64,000 nt of DNA from Spongilla lacustris (taxonomy: Eukaryota > Porifera > Demospongiae > Spongillida > Spongillidae): contig OX442428.1 of NCBI GenBank assembly GCA_949361645.1, positions 7,290,964 through 7,354,963 on the forward strand. The letters run 5' to 3'. Each line of letters begins with the position of its first letter. The stretch's first letter is position 1. The position numbers were made by a program, and so were the translations under genes. Shown piece by piece: positions 35,746 to 47,656 of the stretch. The notes beneath the pieces were generated by a model, which saw only the letters and a list, made by a program, of their open reading frames with translations, was not told the DNA's origin and made no database searches.

Positions 35746-36026
35746 CTACTCCCTCATCCCCTCCCTCGACATCCAACTCGTCCTCTTGTTCAGCGGCGCA
35801 GCAGCTGGATTGCCAGTAGGAGAGGGGGGTAGCGATTGAGGATCAGCGACTGAATTAGAGTGGGGAGGACGAGGAACTTTAGGAGGACGAGGAACTTTAG
35901 GAGGACGAGGAACAGTTTTAGGTGGACGAGTAGCGACTGAAGTAGGACGAGGCGGTAATGTAGTGACTGGAGGGGGACGAGGCGGTAATGTAGTGACTGG
36001 AGGAGGACGAGGCAGCAGCGTAGCCA
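35746..36026 (-). CDS. proline-rich exon, possible C-terminus of receptor gene 2
   Basis: After an acceptor (CCATCCCAG) the - strand encodes about 93 residues made of repeats such as RPPPVTTLPPRP and VPRPPKVPRPPK, then a non-repetitive end (NPAAAPLNKRTSWMSREGMRE) and a stop. It has many PxxP and RPPxxP sites of the kind that bind SH3 or WW domains. It enters in phase 1, exactly the phase in which the sushi exon of receptor gene 2 ends (36975), so the two can be joined directly. No TM-encoding exon is visible in the 950 bases between. It could also belong to another transcript. Confidence 0.5.
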
Positions 36027-36067
36027 CTGGGATGGGTGCATGGAATCAAATTAATATTATCAGCTGA

Positions 36068-36085
36068 GGGGGGGGGGGGGGGGGG
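36068..36085. repeat. poly-G(18)
   Basis: G tract 42 bases upstream (transcript sense) of the proline-rich exon, so a C-run in the presumed pre-mRNA. Confidence 0.9.
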
Positions 36086-36539
36086 TATTTTTGATCGTTT
36101 TTGTAACAGATCGCACTATATATACAGCGCTATAGTTACAAAATTATGTATCAGAATACCAATACCTATATTATACATCATTGCCGCCTATATAGGCAGT
36201 GAGGCTATATGACCATTCCTCTTCATAATCATAGTGAGATATAGGTAAAGTGTTGGGAGCAGATTCCCACGTGATACATGCAAGATTCCCACGTGATACA
36301 TGCAAAAGTGCAGCACATAATAATGTGTTGCGATACATCTGCCAGTATAAAGCGAATGTGAAGATAATTTAATGTGTATAATTATAAACCTACGCTAAAT
36401 CATTATATTATGCAGTCTGTATGCTTACGACTGAGGCACAAGCAGTCAATGCAAATATGACTCATGCTCATAGTTTAATTTCAAAATTGTGCTTTATAAA
36501 TGGTCACATTTACACTTGGAATCAAAAATTAGGGGAGTC

Positions 36540-36862
36540 ATGTGTGTCTGTGTACCACTAGAGTGATGCATATAGAGTTGTGTACTTATGTGATGTGTTT
36601 GTTCATGTGTGGGTGTGCTTTTGTGCATGTGTGCATGTGTGTTTGTGTTTATTTGTGTGTGAGTGTGTGTGTGTATGTGTGTGTGTGCGTGCATGCATGT
36701 GTGTGTGTGTGCATGCATGTGTGTGTGTGCACATGCCTGCTAATAAAGTCTTTTACATGTACATTTGTAGTGACAATTATACCGGTTAAACATATTAGGA
36801 CCTTTTACTTTAAAACCAATATTATATATATATATATAATTATTATAATTATAATTATACAG
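36540..36862. repeat. GT-rich imperfect microsatellite and (TA)n
   Basis: Interrupted TGTGTG/GCATGCATG repeat to about 36735, followed by a TATATA/ATTATAATTA tract at 36820-36862. This occupies the place where a TM exon of receptor gene 2 would be expected. Confidence 0.85.
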
Positions 36863-36974
36863 GTAATATAACAGATATATATTTTCATTTTAGGTTTCAT
36901 TGGCTGTATTAGTTTTTTAGTTCCAAGCATGAGGGCAGTTTGAAGAGACACAAGCAACATGCATGGAATATTAC

Positions 36975-39490
36975 CTGTAGGAGGTGCCTGCTTGCTGCAC
37001 ATAGGCTGCACACCACTCCACAAACCATCACCTTGGCACACTAGTGTACTGTTTCCTTGCAACTGGTACCCAGCATTGCACTTAACTGAGGCCTGGGAAC
37101 CCGTCATGATGCCATTATAGCACACACAGCCATTGGGAATGTCCAAGCTCAAGTTTCCACCAGAGCAGAAACAGTTGTTGGAGGAGGTGGTGCCTAGATA
37201 TCCTAAGGGACAGACTGTGGGAATGGGGGCATTTTGATAACATCACTGCATGCATACATTGTTATGGCTCACATGATCCCTTTACAGTCACACATGGGTT
37301 AGTGCTGCTAGCTGTGTAGAAGTATGGAGTGTTGGGGTTCAGAGGGGCACCATTGATGGTCAGTTGGACACTGACGCTCTGACCACTCCCCCCACTCTGG
37401 GAGGAGGTGCTGGTGTATGGGAGGTAGTCTGGAGAGGTGCCAAAGGAGACCACACATCCTGATATGCCCACAAGACCAGGGAGGAAGGTACAGTTGATGG
37501 TCACTGGTTGTGTCCAGTTAACCACCTCCACTTTCAAGATGTTGTTTACTGAAGCTGTAGGTAATTGGATACAGTGATTGCTGAATACATCAGCATGTCC
37601 TTACCAATAGCTTGGGAGGCACTTGGTATTCCACCTCCAGTCACAGATACATTATAGAATGTTGAATTACTACCTCCCACACTGAAGAGGTCACTGCAGT
37701 TAGGGTGGCAGCTTGAGGCTTGGACCAATGATGTCAGCACAATAGCACCATTGGAATTTGCATAGGTCACTGTGTAATTACTGGGTGGTGGGCTACATTG
37801 CAAATTGTTGGCGATTCTTGAACCGGGCTAAATTGTGGGATGGAGGGGAGGGAGGTGAATGTGTCTAGCATGCAATGATACAAAAAAGTAAAATCTCATA
37901 CCAGCGGGGACCAAGTACTTGAGAGTTGGGAGGTTTTGGTGGTTCTTGGTTCATAAATTGCACAAACAGAAATTTTCAGAGGCGTTGCAACTATGGTTTG
38001 ATAGGTGAGAAGCAGAGAAAATCAATTTCTTAGTTTCTTTGTATATGTTCTGTCAAAAATTGTTTTTATCAATAGTTCCTAATTCTTTTTCACTGGCTGT
38101 TGATCACAAAATGCAAAGATGGGGATCTTAAACAAGTATGTATTATGCACAGGAATACTGTTTCCTTGCTTTATACACCTACATATCGGCATATATACCA
38201 CTAAATTCATCTAAGAGCATGTACTTGTTTTCAGTACATTTTCAGTTATGCGGAAACACTGATTATCCATTCTTCAGTTAACGCAATGATTATCATAAGC
38301 AACAAATTTTTTGAGATAATTTTATATAAAGACAAAACCAGCACCAATTTTTTCCACTTCCATTTTATAAGGGCATTGGAAGTTTGGATGCTCTAACCAC
38401 CTTTACAGTGTCTACTCCTATTACTCAGTTGTACTTCTCTTAGCGCCAAAATGCTATAATACCCCCTTAACTTGACGTTTTGTGCGGACTTGGGGACACT
38501 ATTACTATGGGAACGCGCAATTGTTACGTATTAGTTTATGTATATCTGATGGCATCAAATTTCCTTTGAAGAAATACATGTACGAAGAAGGGAAAAAATG
38601 GGTCCAGGGAAGAATGTACATTTAATGCCGTCAACACGTACTTGGTATCGTTACGCTCACGGTACTCTTGGCTCCTTGCTGTGTTCCCCCGCAGTTGGTC
38701 CCACTCACACCCAGCGTGTAAGGCACTCCAGGTTGGAGGCCTGAGAACGTGTACTGTCGTGACGTGGGGGCGACCGCACACGATCCGTTGCAATTGGGTG
38801 TCGGGGGACTGGAAGTGAGTGTGTAATTAGTCAGGTTACTTCCTCCGTCGAATAACGACCCGCTCCACTCTAGTGTCACGGAGTTTGTAGTACAACTAAT
38901 AACGGAGGTCGAAGGGTCTGAGGGCGGGGCTGGAAAAGGAATTTCATTGTGATAAATCACGACTGCATGCTGTATATTATCTCTGACCTGCAAAATGAAT
39001 GCAGCCTGTAGCAATATCAGTATAGATAGCACCGTTTTGGGTTTCAGCACATGATAATTTAGTTCCATTTAGGCTGGATACAACTGCTGAGCTTGCTTTG
39101 GAAACCAGCACTGGTGTAGTTGTAACGAGCGACAGGGTGTAAGAGTTGCGACTTTTGGACGCCATATCGCTAGTGCTGAAATACGCGGGCCCGATCACTC
39201 CAAAGACATCGCTTTGCCACCTCAGTACCGTCGTGGCATTACTCGATGCGGTGCAAGTAAACGTCACTTGGTCGCCCAAGCAAACTCCAGAGTAGCCATT
39301 ACCCTTAATCTGTGTAGGCAGTGAGCACGTAGGAGTCGCTATATATGTGCGGCATAGCCACATACACGAGAGAGAGAGAGAGTGCCGTGAAAATGTATAC
39401 GGGTGTATGAAGTAATTAATCAGTGGACTTACCACATAGCCCCCTCGCTGCTAGTGCTGCTACTAATGCAAACAGGTGCACAGCCAACAT
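36975..39490 (-). pseudogene. receptor gene 2: Ig-like/FN3/sushi, no TM found, one frameshift
   Basis: Seven exons paralogous to receptor gene 3: 39490-39433 (signal peptide MLAVHLFALVAALAARG), 39338-38988 (Ig-like), 38929-38642 (FN3), 37990-37901, 37827-37605, 37554-37273, 37214-36975 (sushi: IPNGCVCYNG ... GLWSGVQPMC). All junctions are GT-AG. The fourth exon is 90 nt where phase requires 89 or 92; compared with gene 3 an extra C gives CTCTCCAAG instead of CTCTCAAG. Read literally this shifts the frame and meets a stop early in the fifth exon. So this copy is a pseudogene, makes a truncated secreted Ig-FN3 protein, or contains an assembly error; all other exons are intact, which favours a recent loss or an error. 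No TM exon follows; the proline-rich exon at 35746-36026 joins in phase. The Ig, FN3 and exon 6 modules are nearly the same as in gene 3, as is the first intron. Confidence 0.75.
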
Positions 39491-39499
39491 CTCACCGAT

Positions 39500-40890
39500 A
39501 TTAGTCCGCAGTCCGTCAACACTCGTTATACATGTATACATGTACATTTTATGCACGCGCTAATTTATTGTAAGGAGTTCATAGAAGTGCAGCGAAGTGT
39601 GATTCAGTTTAAAGACATAACAAATTATACAATGCATAACTAGTATAATGCATAAACACAACTTCGGCCGGAGACCATGCATGCATGCATGCATGCATCA
39701 TTCCTGTGTGCTAAACATTTGCAGCTTGACCACAAATATAAAACGAATTAACAGGTGCATGGACTTGACATGTGTTGCAGCATGCAATCCCTGCAGGCCG
39801 GGCAGGTTCAAATATATATATATATATATTATATATATATATATACATATGCATGCACCGTCTGTCATATTATGTTGTGGTTTTCTAACGCAGCCTGGCA
39901 ATAGAATCATATCCACAACACAACATTCTCCTGCCAAAAGCATGGGTGTGTCGCCTGTCGCGGTCTGTGGTGGAATCAGTGATTGCCACGCATGAAATGT
40001 ATATATGCAAGTTTTGGGTAGTTTGTTCTTTATGCACTAGCAGCACTACCTTTCTCGTGGTTCTAATTGGCCTGTGGACTATTGATTTCATAAAATTGAT
40101 AAGCCAGGCCAGGCGCTGATCCAGGAAATTAGGAGGGGGGGGGGGGGGGGGGGGGGTGGCTGGAACTGGGGTGGTGTGGGTGTGGGAGGGGGAGGTGCCC
40201 CCCTCCCGCGCGAAGCGCAAATTTTTTATTTTACTGACGGTAAATAGGTGCTTTCTTTAGGACAGGAAACGCATGGATGATCCAGTAATATTAACAACCA
40301 CAGTTGAAAATTGCTCACGCTCAATAATCACAGGGGGAAAAACGCTTTGAATCAAGGTTTGATTTTATAAAGGATTTTAAATTCCTCTGTAAAATCACTG
40401 TGTGATTGAACATTTGTGCGTGATTTTAATGTTGATTCCAAAATGATTTCACGCCCTGTGAATGATCGTGATCTTTGTTCACGGAGTTCATTTTGCCTGC
40501 TGTCAGTCAAAGATGTCGAAGTGCAAGTCCATGCATATTGGACTTTTTCAAGTTCAACTCACAAAGTGCAATACTCAAAGCCGTCAAAGGTCCTGCATGA
40601 TCACAGCGAGCCATCAGTATCTGCATGGCCTATACCAGTTACTTGTGTATATATCCTACATGCATGTATATACAAGTCCAAATCTGTGGATGATATAATG
40701 ATACAGATTTTCATCTGGAATCATGCATCCAAATGACGGGTGTAAAACCTCCTCTGAACTTCCTAACACCAATCATGCACACATGAAGAGCAGTCAGAGG
40801 AACAGGATCCAGCTCATGATCAGGATGTCTATACATAATGCAATCTGACAGTCAAGAACACGCACTAAATGATAATGAAATATATTAATT
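39500..40890. other. upstream flank of receptor gene 2, no gene
   Basis: Contains (TGCA)n at 39675-39697, (TA)n at 39811-39845, and at 40110-40156 a transposon-end-like GGCGCTGATCCAGG next to poly-G(22). The 40360-40450 block resembles 30790-30880. Confidence 0.5.
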
Positions 40891-40894
40891 ACTG

Positions 40895-41023
40895 ATCAGC
40901 GTTTTTGGAGCTGATTTGGCCTGCTTTTTCTCATTGTATCAGCGTTTTTGGAGTTGATTTGGCCTGCTGTTTCTCATCGTATCAGCGTTTTTGGAGTTGA
41001 TTTGGCCTGCTGTTTCTCATCAA
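40895..41023. repeat. 43-bp tandem repeat, three copies
   Basis: Starts at 40895, 40938 and 40981 with ATCAGCGTTTTTGGAG and continuing TTGATTTGGCCTGCTGTTTC. Few differences between copies. Confidence 0.9.
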
Positions 41024-41511
41024 AGCCTACATATGGAGAAATGGCCCATACATAGGCGGTCATCATGCTTTTATTTTTAAATTGAATTTTAAACACATTT
41101 ATAATTTAGTATAAATCGGTCTGATTGTGAATCTGTGTTTTATATAATTATGACATGAACCATTCGTGTAGTAAAATCAAGACAAAAAATTAATTTCTAC
41201 CGCGCATAATTTATTCATAAACAATATGTCATAACGTAATACCTTGCATCATCTGGGATTAAGTTACAGTTATTGCGTACGTTGCAACTTAATTGCAGAT
41301 GAATTATTAACGATAATACACAATCGTAGCTTTGGATATGTGGAGGCAGCAATAAACGGATTGCCCTGCATGATTTCAACTTCTGAGATTCAAGTGTTTT
41401 GGTGAGTATACTGTGTGAATTTAGTATGTGCAGAACAGGCATATATTCGATGCAGTGAAGGGGGAGGAGATATGGCCTTCTCCCTATACTAGTACTGTAT
41501 GGAATTCGCCC

Positions 41512-42190
41512 TGTACTGTTGGCCTTCTCCCGGACCGTTAATTGCCCGTCTCCTTATACTGTTGGTCTTCTTCCTGTAGTGTTAGACTGGTGGCCTTCTC
41601 GCTATACTGTTGGCCTTCTCCCTATACTGTTGGCCTTCTCGCTATACAGTTGGCCTTCTCCCTATACTGTTGGCCTTCTCCCTATACTGTTAGCCTTCTC
41701 CCTATATACTCTTGGCCTGCTCCCTATACTGTTGGCCTTCTCCCTATACTGTTGGCCTTCTCCCTGTACTGTTGGCCTTCTTCCTATGCTGGTGGCCTTC
41801 TCTTTATAATAAGCTGCGCTTATACTGTTAGCCTTCTCCCTATATACTCTTGGCCTTCTCCCTATACTGTTGGCCTTCTCCCTATACTGTTGGCCTTCTC
41901 CCTATACTGTTAGCCTTCTCCCTATACAGTTGGCCTTCTCCCTATACTGTTGGCCTTCTCCCTATACTGTTGGCCTGCTCCCTATATACTCTTGGCCTTC
42001 TCCCTATACTGTTGACCCTTCTCCCTATATGGTTGACCTTATCCCTATACAGTTGGCCGTCTCCCTATGCTGTTGGCTTTCTCCCTATACTGTTGACTTT
42101 CTACCTACATGTGTACTGTCGGCCTTATCCCTATACTATTTCCTATACAGTTGGCCTTCTCCCTATACTATTGGCTTTCTCCCTATATGA
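41512..42190. repeat. 20-bp minisatellite (CTTCTCCCTATACTGTTGGC)n
   Basis: About 30 copies with indels (units of 20-23 bp) over 680 bases. All three + frames are open for long stretches and give hydrophobic repeats such as PYTVGLLPILLAFSLY; these are considered artefacts. The same unit reappears at 43775-43880. Confidence 0.95.
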
Positions 42191-42534
42191 ACCACTGAGC
42201 ATTGTCCATTTGTGTAGCATCTCTGTCTTACCATGTGTATAGCTGACCTGTGGGGGACACACACCACACACGTGCATGGACACTTCCAGCAAGTCACGCA
42301 CGCTCAGTTACAGTGTGGACACTCAATGTAGTAGCTCTACTGGTGGAGATGCACATATTCACAAGTGTCTCCATCATGTGCACACTACACACGCTGATGT
42401 AGAGCTGTGTATTGTGTGCTTCAAACATGGGCACACACACCAATGATGTCCACACATATACCTGTACACAGTGGTACTTACATGTACATCCATATACATC
42501 AGATATAAATAATAATAATTTGGACACAAACACA

Positions 42535-42538
42535 CACG

Positions 42539-42627
<89 letters not shown>
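42535..42627. repeat. (CA)n microsatellite
   Basis: Pure CA run of about 90 bases ending in CACACAG, a possible splice acceptor. Confidence 0.95.
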
Positions 42628-42628
<1 letters not shown>

Positions 42629-42780
42629 TTGCTGTACAACCACAACAAGACACAACAATCTACCAGGAGAGAGCTACCATACTACTGGAGGAGCAGAGGA
42701 TCAATGAAGACCTACTACATGTAACTGCAGTACTACAAACCAAAGTATTTACTGGTCTGGCTACTTCCCCAGTCCTTTGA
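42628..42780 (+). CDS. possible terminal exon, product unrecognised
   Basis: Directly after CACACAG the + strand is open for 50 codons with protein-like, probably helical sequence (QQDTTIYQERATILLEEQRI then NEDLLHVTAVLQTKV), ending TGA. No upstream exon could be joined because 41.4-42.6 kb is repeat. It could be a cytoplasmic tail or a remnant; TIYQER holds an isolated tyrosine. Confidence 0.25.
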
Positions 42781-42789
42781 ACACAGTGA

Positions 42790-43770
42790 CGACAGATAAC
42801 AGGTGTGTGAATGGCTGTTTGGGGGCTATTGTGATGGTGGTTACATGCACTAGAGTACGCATGGTATTTTTGGACATGCTAATTTTTCTTTGCATGCATT
42901 GGTGTTGAGAACACTTCCTCACTCCCCTGGAGGGGTGTTGGTGGTGTCATTGGATCACCTCTCCAAATCCCCCAGAAAGGGGGGAGGTATCCTTTGTACA
43001 CATACAATGCATCACTTGGGTGACGGCTCCATCAGAAGTCTTTGAACATGCATGTTAAAGTACTTCTGTTTAAGGGCCTGGAGAGGTACATTAACTTGTA
43101 CATGTACTCTTTGTTACATGTACTATTGTCTATCTTTATAGACACCATCTACTGTTACATAATCCTGTACCTAGTATATGTACCCAGGACTAATTTCTCA
43201 TCTGGTGGCTACCAGATACAGGTATAAACCCTAACCCTGACTACCTACACAAAAGTTCTGGTAAATTTAATATTACTACATTTGCATATGAGGCTGTGCT
43301 TTAAAAGGCTACCATGCGCTATATTCATTTGAGTTGCATGCAACATGTTACCTACATGTACGTGTGGTAACCTTAACCCTTCTATACATGTATGTAGCCA
43401 AGTCATCGTATGCCCTTCATGCAACTTTTTTGGCTGTAGGTCACTACATGTACATGCAGTGGTACTTCAAAGATAGGTAGTGATTTTAGTGGTTACCTAA
43501 GTTTTGCAAAGCAACCACATCCATTGTGTGGACAAGGAAACCACAAGCCAGCCTTAAGCTGGTTTTGGCCCCTACTGGCCTAACAAGGGATAATGGTTCT
43601 GGGGCTATGCCAAAACTTCATACATGTAGGTTGGCCCATGCCCATTTAGTGTTTGCATTAGTTATCACAAATAGAATAACCTTATGGGCCCACTTCGTAC
43701 ATACATATATGGACACACCTCCCTTGACTACTTACATGTACATGTACATGTTATATACTATACTGTTGGT
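42790..43770. other. no recognisable gene
   Basis: AT-rich intergenic sequence with many TACATGTA words. Confidence 0.45.
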
Positions 43771-43774
43771 CAGT

Positions 43775-43880
43775 TGGCCTTCTCCCTATACAGTGGCCTT
43801 CTCCCTATACAGTGGCCTTCTCCCTATACAGTTGGCCTTCTCCCTATAGGTGGCCTTCTCCCTATATTGTTGGCCTTCCC
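43775..43880. repeat. second locus of the 20-bp minisatellite
   Basis: Five copies of GGCCTTCTCCCTATACAGTT, the unit of the 41.5-42.2 kb array, 1.6 kb away with unique sequence between. Confidence 0.9.
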
Positions 43881-44068
43881 TAAAGGTTTTCATTTTTAGT
43901 ATGCACGGCATTACATGTAGTACCTTGCTCTCATTACTGTCAACAGTAAGGCTCTCAACTGTAGTACTCCAAGCCTAGCTGGCAACAAGTAGACAGGCAA
44001 TAGAATAACCCTGGGGCTCACCAAAAATGTACATAGAGCAAAGGGACCGAATGTGGAACGCACCCCTA

Positions 44069-44694
44069 TTAAGGAACACTAAATCTCATTAAAAATTTAA
44101 TCAAAGTTATGGGTTTGCAATGTTGGATCATACGCAAATCAATGAATCTGATCGACCCACTAGTTGCTGGATAAATATCCTTTGGCAAGCTAGGAGTGCA
44201 GCATTGTGCTCCTTTGCGACCTCCTGATTTCATTATAGCGTTCATGTACTCTAATGCAGCGTTTTCTTCTAGAGCTGCTTTTCTTTTTCTGCGTCGCTCT
44301 TCTTTCTCAGCTATCTCTCTCCTCTTCATATCCTCAGCAGCCTTAAATTCATCGATCCATTGTGCTGAAGTCATGCACTGAGCTGAACCTTTCAAACGCT
44401 TAAATTGAGTACTTGTAGTAGGGATATAGCGTTGTCCTGTGGATCTAATCTTTCGCCATCTGAATTATCAGTGGTACTTTCTGAACTTTGAGAAGAGGTC
44501 CATTCAGCATGTTGCACCTGCTCAGGACATACTGCACATGCAGCCACATAGATGGAGTGGTACTGAATTGACAATTTTAGGCATAACTGCAGATCTTCTT
44601 CTGTTGTCATTGCAGCAGCCTTGAGATCAACCCGCCTCTTCACCTCTTGTGCCACACCATCCTCAATAAAGCTTACAATGGTCAGGAAGAGCAT
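44069..44694 (-). pseudogene. possible DNA-transposase C-terminal remnant
   Basis: Two - strand frames joined by a frameshift near 44395 give EEDLQLCLKLSIQYHSIYVA, an acidic/serine stretch, then SAQWIDEFKAAEDMKRREIA and a charged coiled coil (EKEERRRKRKAALEENAALE). Acidic-serine then basic coiled-coil C-termini are found in pogo/Tigger-like transposases, but no catalytic residues are visible, so the class is a guess. Confidence 0.3.
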
Positions 44695-44699
44695 CTACC

Positions 44700-45325
44700 C
44701 CACGTAGTGGAGACAGGCCTGTCGTTTATTGGCCATAATTAGGCAACCAGAGGATAGACGTTTCATTTTTTAGCTAGTAGCACCCGCCCCCTCCCCAAAG
44801 TAAACCCCCATGCGGTTGAGTGTTTATATAACAACCCTTTGATGTGGTTGTTCCTTATTCGGTACCTTTCCCATACATTGAGGTATGTTTGCCGAAAAGT
44901 GAGTTTTCGGTACCAGGATTCATAAAACCTTTCCTATGGTTAGTATAGTTGTAATCTACGTTAAATTCTCTATCCAACGGTGTTTAAATTATCTCTCTAG
45001 CATGCATAGTTTGTCTGCAGCAGTCAAGGGAAGTTGGTTGTTCCTTAATAGGTTCCTTTGCTCTACATGTATGGACACAAGTAGTAGTGCTGCACATCTG
45101 TTAACATACTATGAACTTCCAGGACACAGCTTTTCCCTAGGACAACCAGCAAAACCAGGCCTAGGGGTTGTATTTGCACAAAGATGCATGGCATTGTGCA
45201 TGAGATTATTCATGTACAGACCTAGACCTTTTATCAGCACAGACTGGCCACACAACAAAATTCATAACATTGGGCCTTTGTTACTTTGTACAAACATTGA
45301 AATAAGATAGGATCAGCAGGTGTTT
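44700..45325. other. no recognisable gene
   Basis: Contains a repeated motif (TTGTTCCTTATTCGGTACCTTTCC near 44850; TTGTTCCTTAATAGGTTCCTTTGC near 45040) but no coding signal. Confidence 0.4.
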
Positions 45326-45329
45326 ATGT

Positions 45330-45397
45330 ACACACACACATACATGTACACACACACACATACATGTACACACACACACACACACACACACATACAT

Positions 45398-45433
<36 letters not shown>

Positions 45434-45450
45434 TCACACAAACACACACA

Positions 45451-45538
<88 letters not shown>
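45330..45538. repeat. (CA)n microsatellite with TACATGTACA interruptions
   Basis: CA repeat with several TACATGTA and TTCACA breaks, then a pure stretch. Confidence 0.96.
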
Positions 45539-45539
<1 letters not shown>

Positions 45540-45939
45540 CAGCTGAACGTGGGGGAGGAGGAGGCAGGAATAGGCAACATCTGCCAGTATCACTTACGGT
45601 TTCCAGTCATGCATTTGCTACAGATGTTACGTGTACAAGAAGCACACCATTACATGCATGTACTTCCTATAACACCAGGGATTTACTGTACCTACCCCCT
45701 GGTGTACACGTGGCATGTCACTTGCTGTTCTGTCAATTAATCCAGGGTTCACAAACATGCCATTTAACTGTACATATGAAGGGAAGACTTCCTACAATAA
45801 TACTGCAGCAATGGAAGTAGAACATCATAACACAAACTTTCATGAATCCCTCAATTGTATTTAGCCAGTCAGACACTCAATGTTTTGGCATATACAAACT
45901 GCCACCACAACCTGTACAAAAAAAAACAAATAATACTTT

Positions 45940-46095
45940 CTCTTTTCCTCCTCCATTCAATTTCCTTACCTCCCCTTCCATCTCCCTCTCTCCTCATCCC
46001 GTCAATTTTCCTACCTCCCCCTCCCTCCCATCACTCTCGCTCCTCCTCTCTCCTTTCCTCCCCTTATCCCCATTCACCCCGCTGGCCCCGGCTCT
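45940..46095. repeat. pyrimidine-rich CTCC/TTCC stretch
   Basis: About 150 bases of C/T-rich sequence without a strict unit; probably a degenerate TCCC repeat. Confidence 0.6.
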
Positions 46096-46596
46096 CATCT
46101 TATAGCGCATGTCAAATGAAGTACTATCAGACTGAAAGGATTGTGTATGAAAGGAAAAAGGTAAGCTAGCTGGGTTTGTTTGTAAAAAACAAAATAAAAC
46201 TGAATAATACCATGCTTTCCAGTGTTGTAAAGTGGTTTTAAGAAGACACTTATATTGGGTTGAAGAAAAGGACGTAAGTTAACCTGTTCTCTTCTACAGT
46301 ATGCAATATGTGTGTTCAGGTGTATTCTAGTAATCACTGCATTTTTATTTCAGGGAGTTCAAGTGTCAGCTTAAATTGATTTTTTACATACAACGCTCAC
46401 TAGCTGCAGGAACAATCAGAAGGAACAGTGCATGTGCATGGATGTCACTATGGATGTAATGTAGCGTTACTGTTGTGTTAATTTAACTGCAGGTGTCACA
46501 ACAAAGCACTGTTGTACATGTACATGTGATCATGTTTCAAAAGATTCAACCACATGCAATGGCGTCCTAGGCTGGTTTGTTTCTCAGACACTCGAT

Positions 46597-46622
46597 ACCT
46601 CAGGATGCACTCGGATAGCTCA
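46597..46622. repeat. 26-bp direct repeat, left copy
   Basis: ACCTCAGGATGCACTCGGAT then AGCTCA recurs exactly at 48560-48585. The pair flanks the broken Ty3/gypsy-like fragments and may be what remains of LTR or flanking sequence. Confidence 0.7.
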
Positions 46623-46687
46623 CAACATCAACAACCATTCATTCATTATACTGAATCATACACGTAATCACATGCTATTTATCTCTA

Positions 46688-46960
46688 ATCACTGAATGTT
46701 TCCGGACATCACAGTTCCTCCCCATTTCACACTGGTGACAGACCACCATCCCTTGTTGTCCATTCTCAACCCTGAAAAGGGATTACCAGCAGTGACAGCA
46801 GCACCACTCAGCACACAAATGCTGATGCACTTTCACGTCTCCCAGTGGTGGCCGACATGCAGATGGCACAAATGGACGAGGAGGAAGGAGGGACATTCCC
46901 AACTACAAACCCTCCTGGTCGCAGTGGCAGAATTACGAAGAACAACAACAATTAAGGGAC
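46688..46960 (+). pseudogene. Ty3/gypsy-like pol fragment (end of RT/RNase H)
   Basis: On the + strand HFTLVTDHHPLLSILNPEKG, then GLPAVTAAP, is the RNase H start that follows reverse transcriptase in Ty3/gypsy elements. After an internal deletion comes HTNADALSRLP, its conserved end before integrase, in another frame. The intervening RNase H core is missing. Dead fragment. Confidence 0.7.
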
Positions 46961-47089
46961 CTGGTGTTAGCAAGGGTGTTTCAGTCTATTCAGGAGGGAT
47001 GGCCACCCAAAACTACAGAAGAGGTCCGGTTATAAAGCCATGCTTTGAGTAGAGACATGAACTATACATGTACAGCAGTACAATCCTGT

Positions 47090-47610
47090 GAAAGGGTACA
47101 GGGAGAGGTATAGGCCTGTACCACTGTTCACGGAGGGGTACAGGCCTGCTCAGGGATACAGGCATGTTCAAGGAGGGGTACAGGGATACAAGCCTGGACA
47201 GGGTACAGGCCTGTACTGGCGGGGGGGCAGGGGGGGGGGGGGGGGGGGTTTACAGGACTGTACAGTGGGTACAGGCTTGTACAGGGGTAAAGGCGTGTAC
47301 ATGCAGGGAGGGGTACAAGCCTGGACAGGGGTACAGGCCTGTACTGGGGTGGGTGGGGGGTACAGGACTGTACGAGGGTACAGGCTTGTACAGGGGTGCA
47401 GGCCTGTACAAGGGTAATGGCGTGTACAGGGAGGGGTAGTGGCCTGGACAGGGGTACAGGCCTGTACTTGGGGGGGGGGGGGGGTGTACAGGACTGTACA
47501 AGGGTACAGGCTTGTACAGGGGTGCAGGCCTGTACAAGGGTAATGGCGTGTACAGGGAGGGGTAGTGGCCTGTACAGTGGTACAGGCCTATAAAATTGTA
47601 CAGGCCTGTA
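47090..47610. repeat. array of GTACAGGCCTGTAC palindromes
   Basis: Some 25-30 partial copies of ACAGGCCTGTACAGGGGTAC with variants (ACTGTACA, AGGCTTGTACA, AATGGCGTGTACA). Includes poly-G runs near 47219-47248 and 47470-47483. Long frames on both strands are artefacts. Confidence 0.92.
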
Positions 47611-47656
47611 CAATTTGGGGTACAACCAATTGTATTGATACATAGCAGTTGTTCAT

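Noticed and set aside
41519..42242. Hydrophobic open frames of 96-130 codons
   Set aside because: They follow the 20-bp minisatellite; the repeat pattern is at DNA level and frames switch with unit indels.
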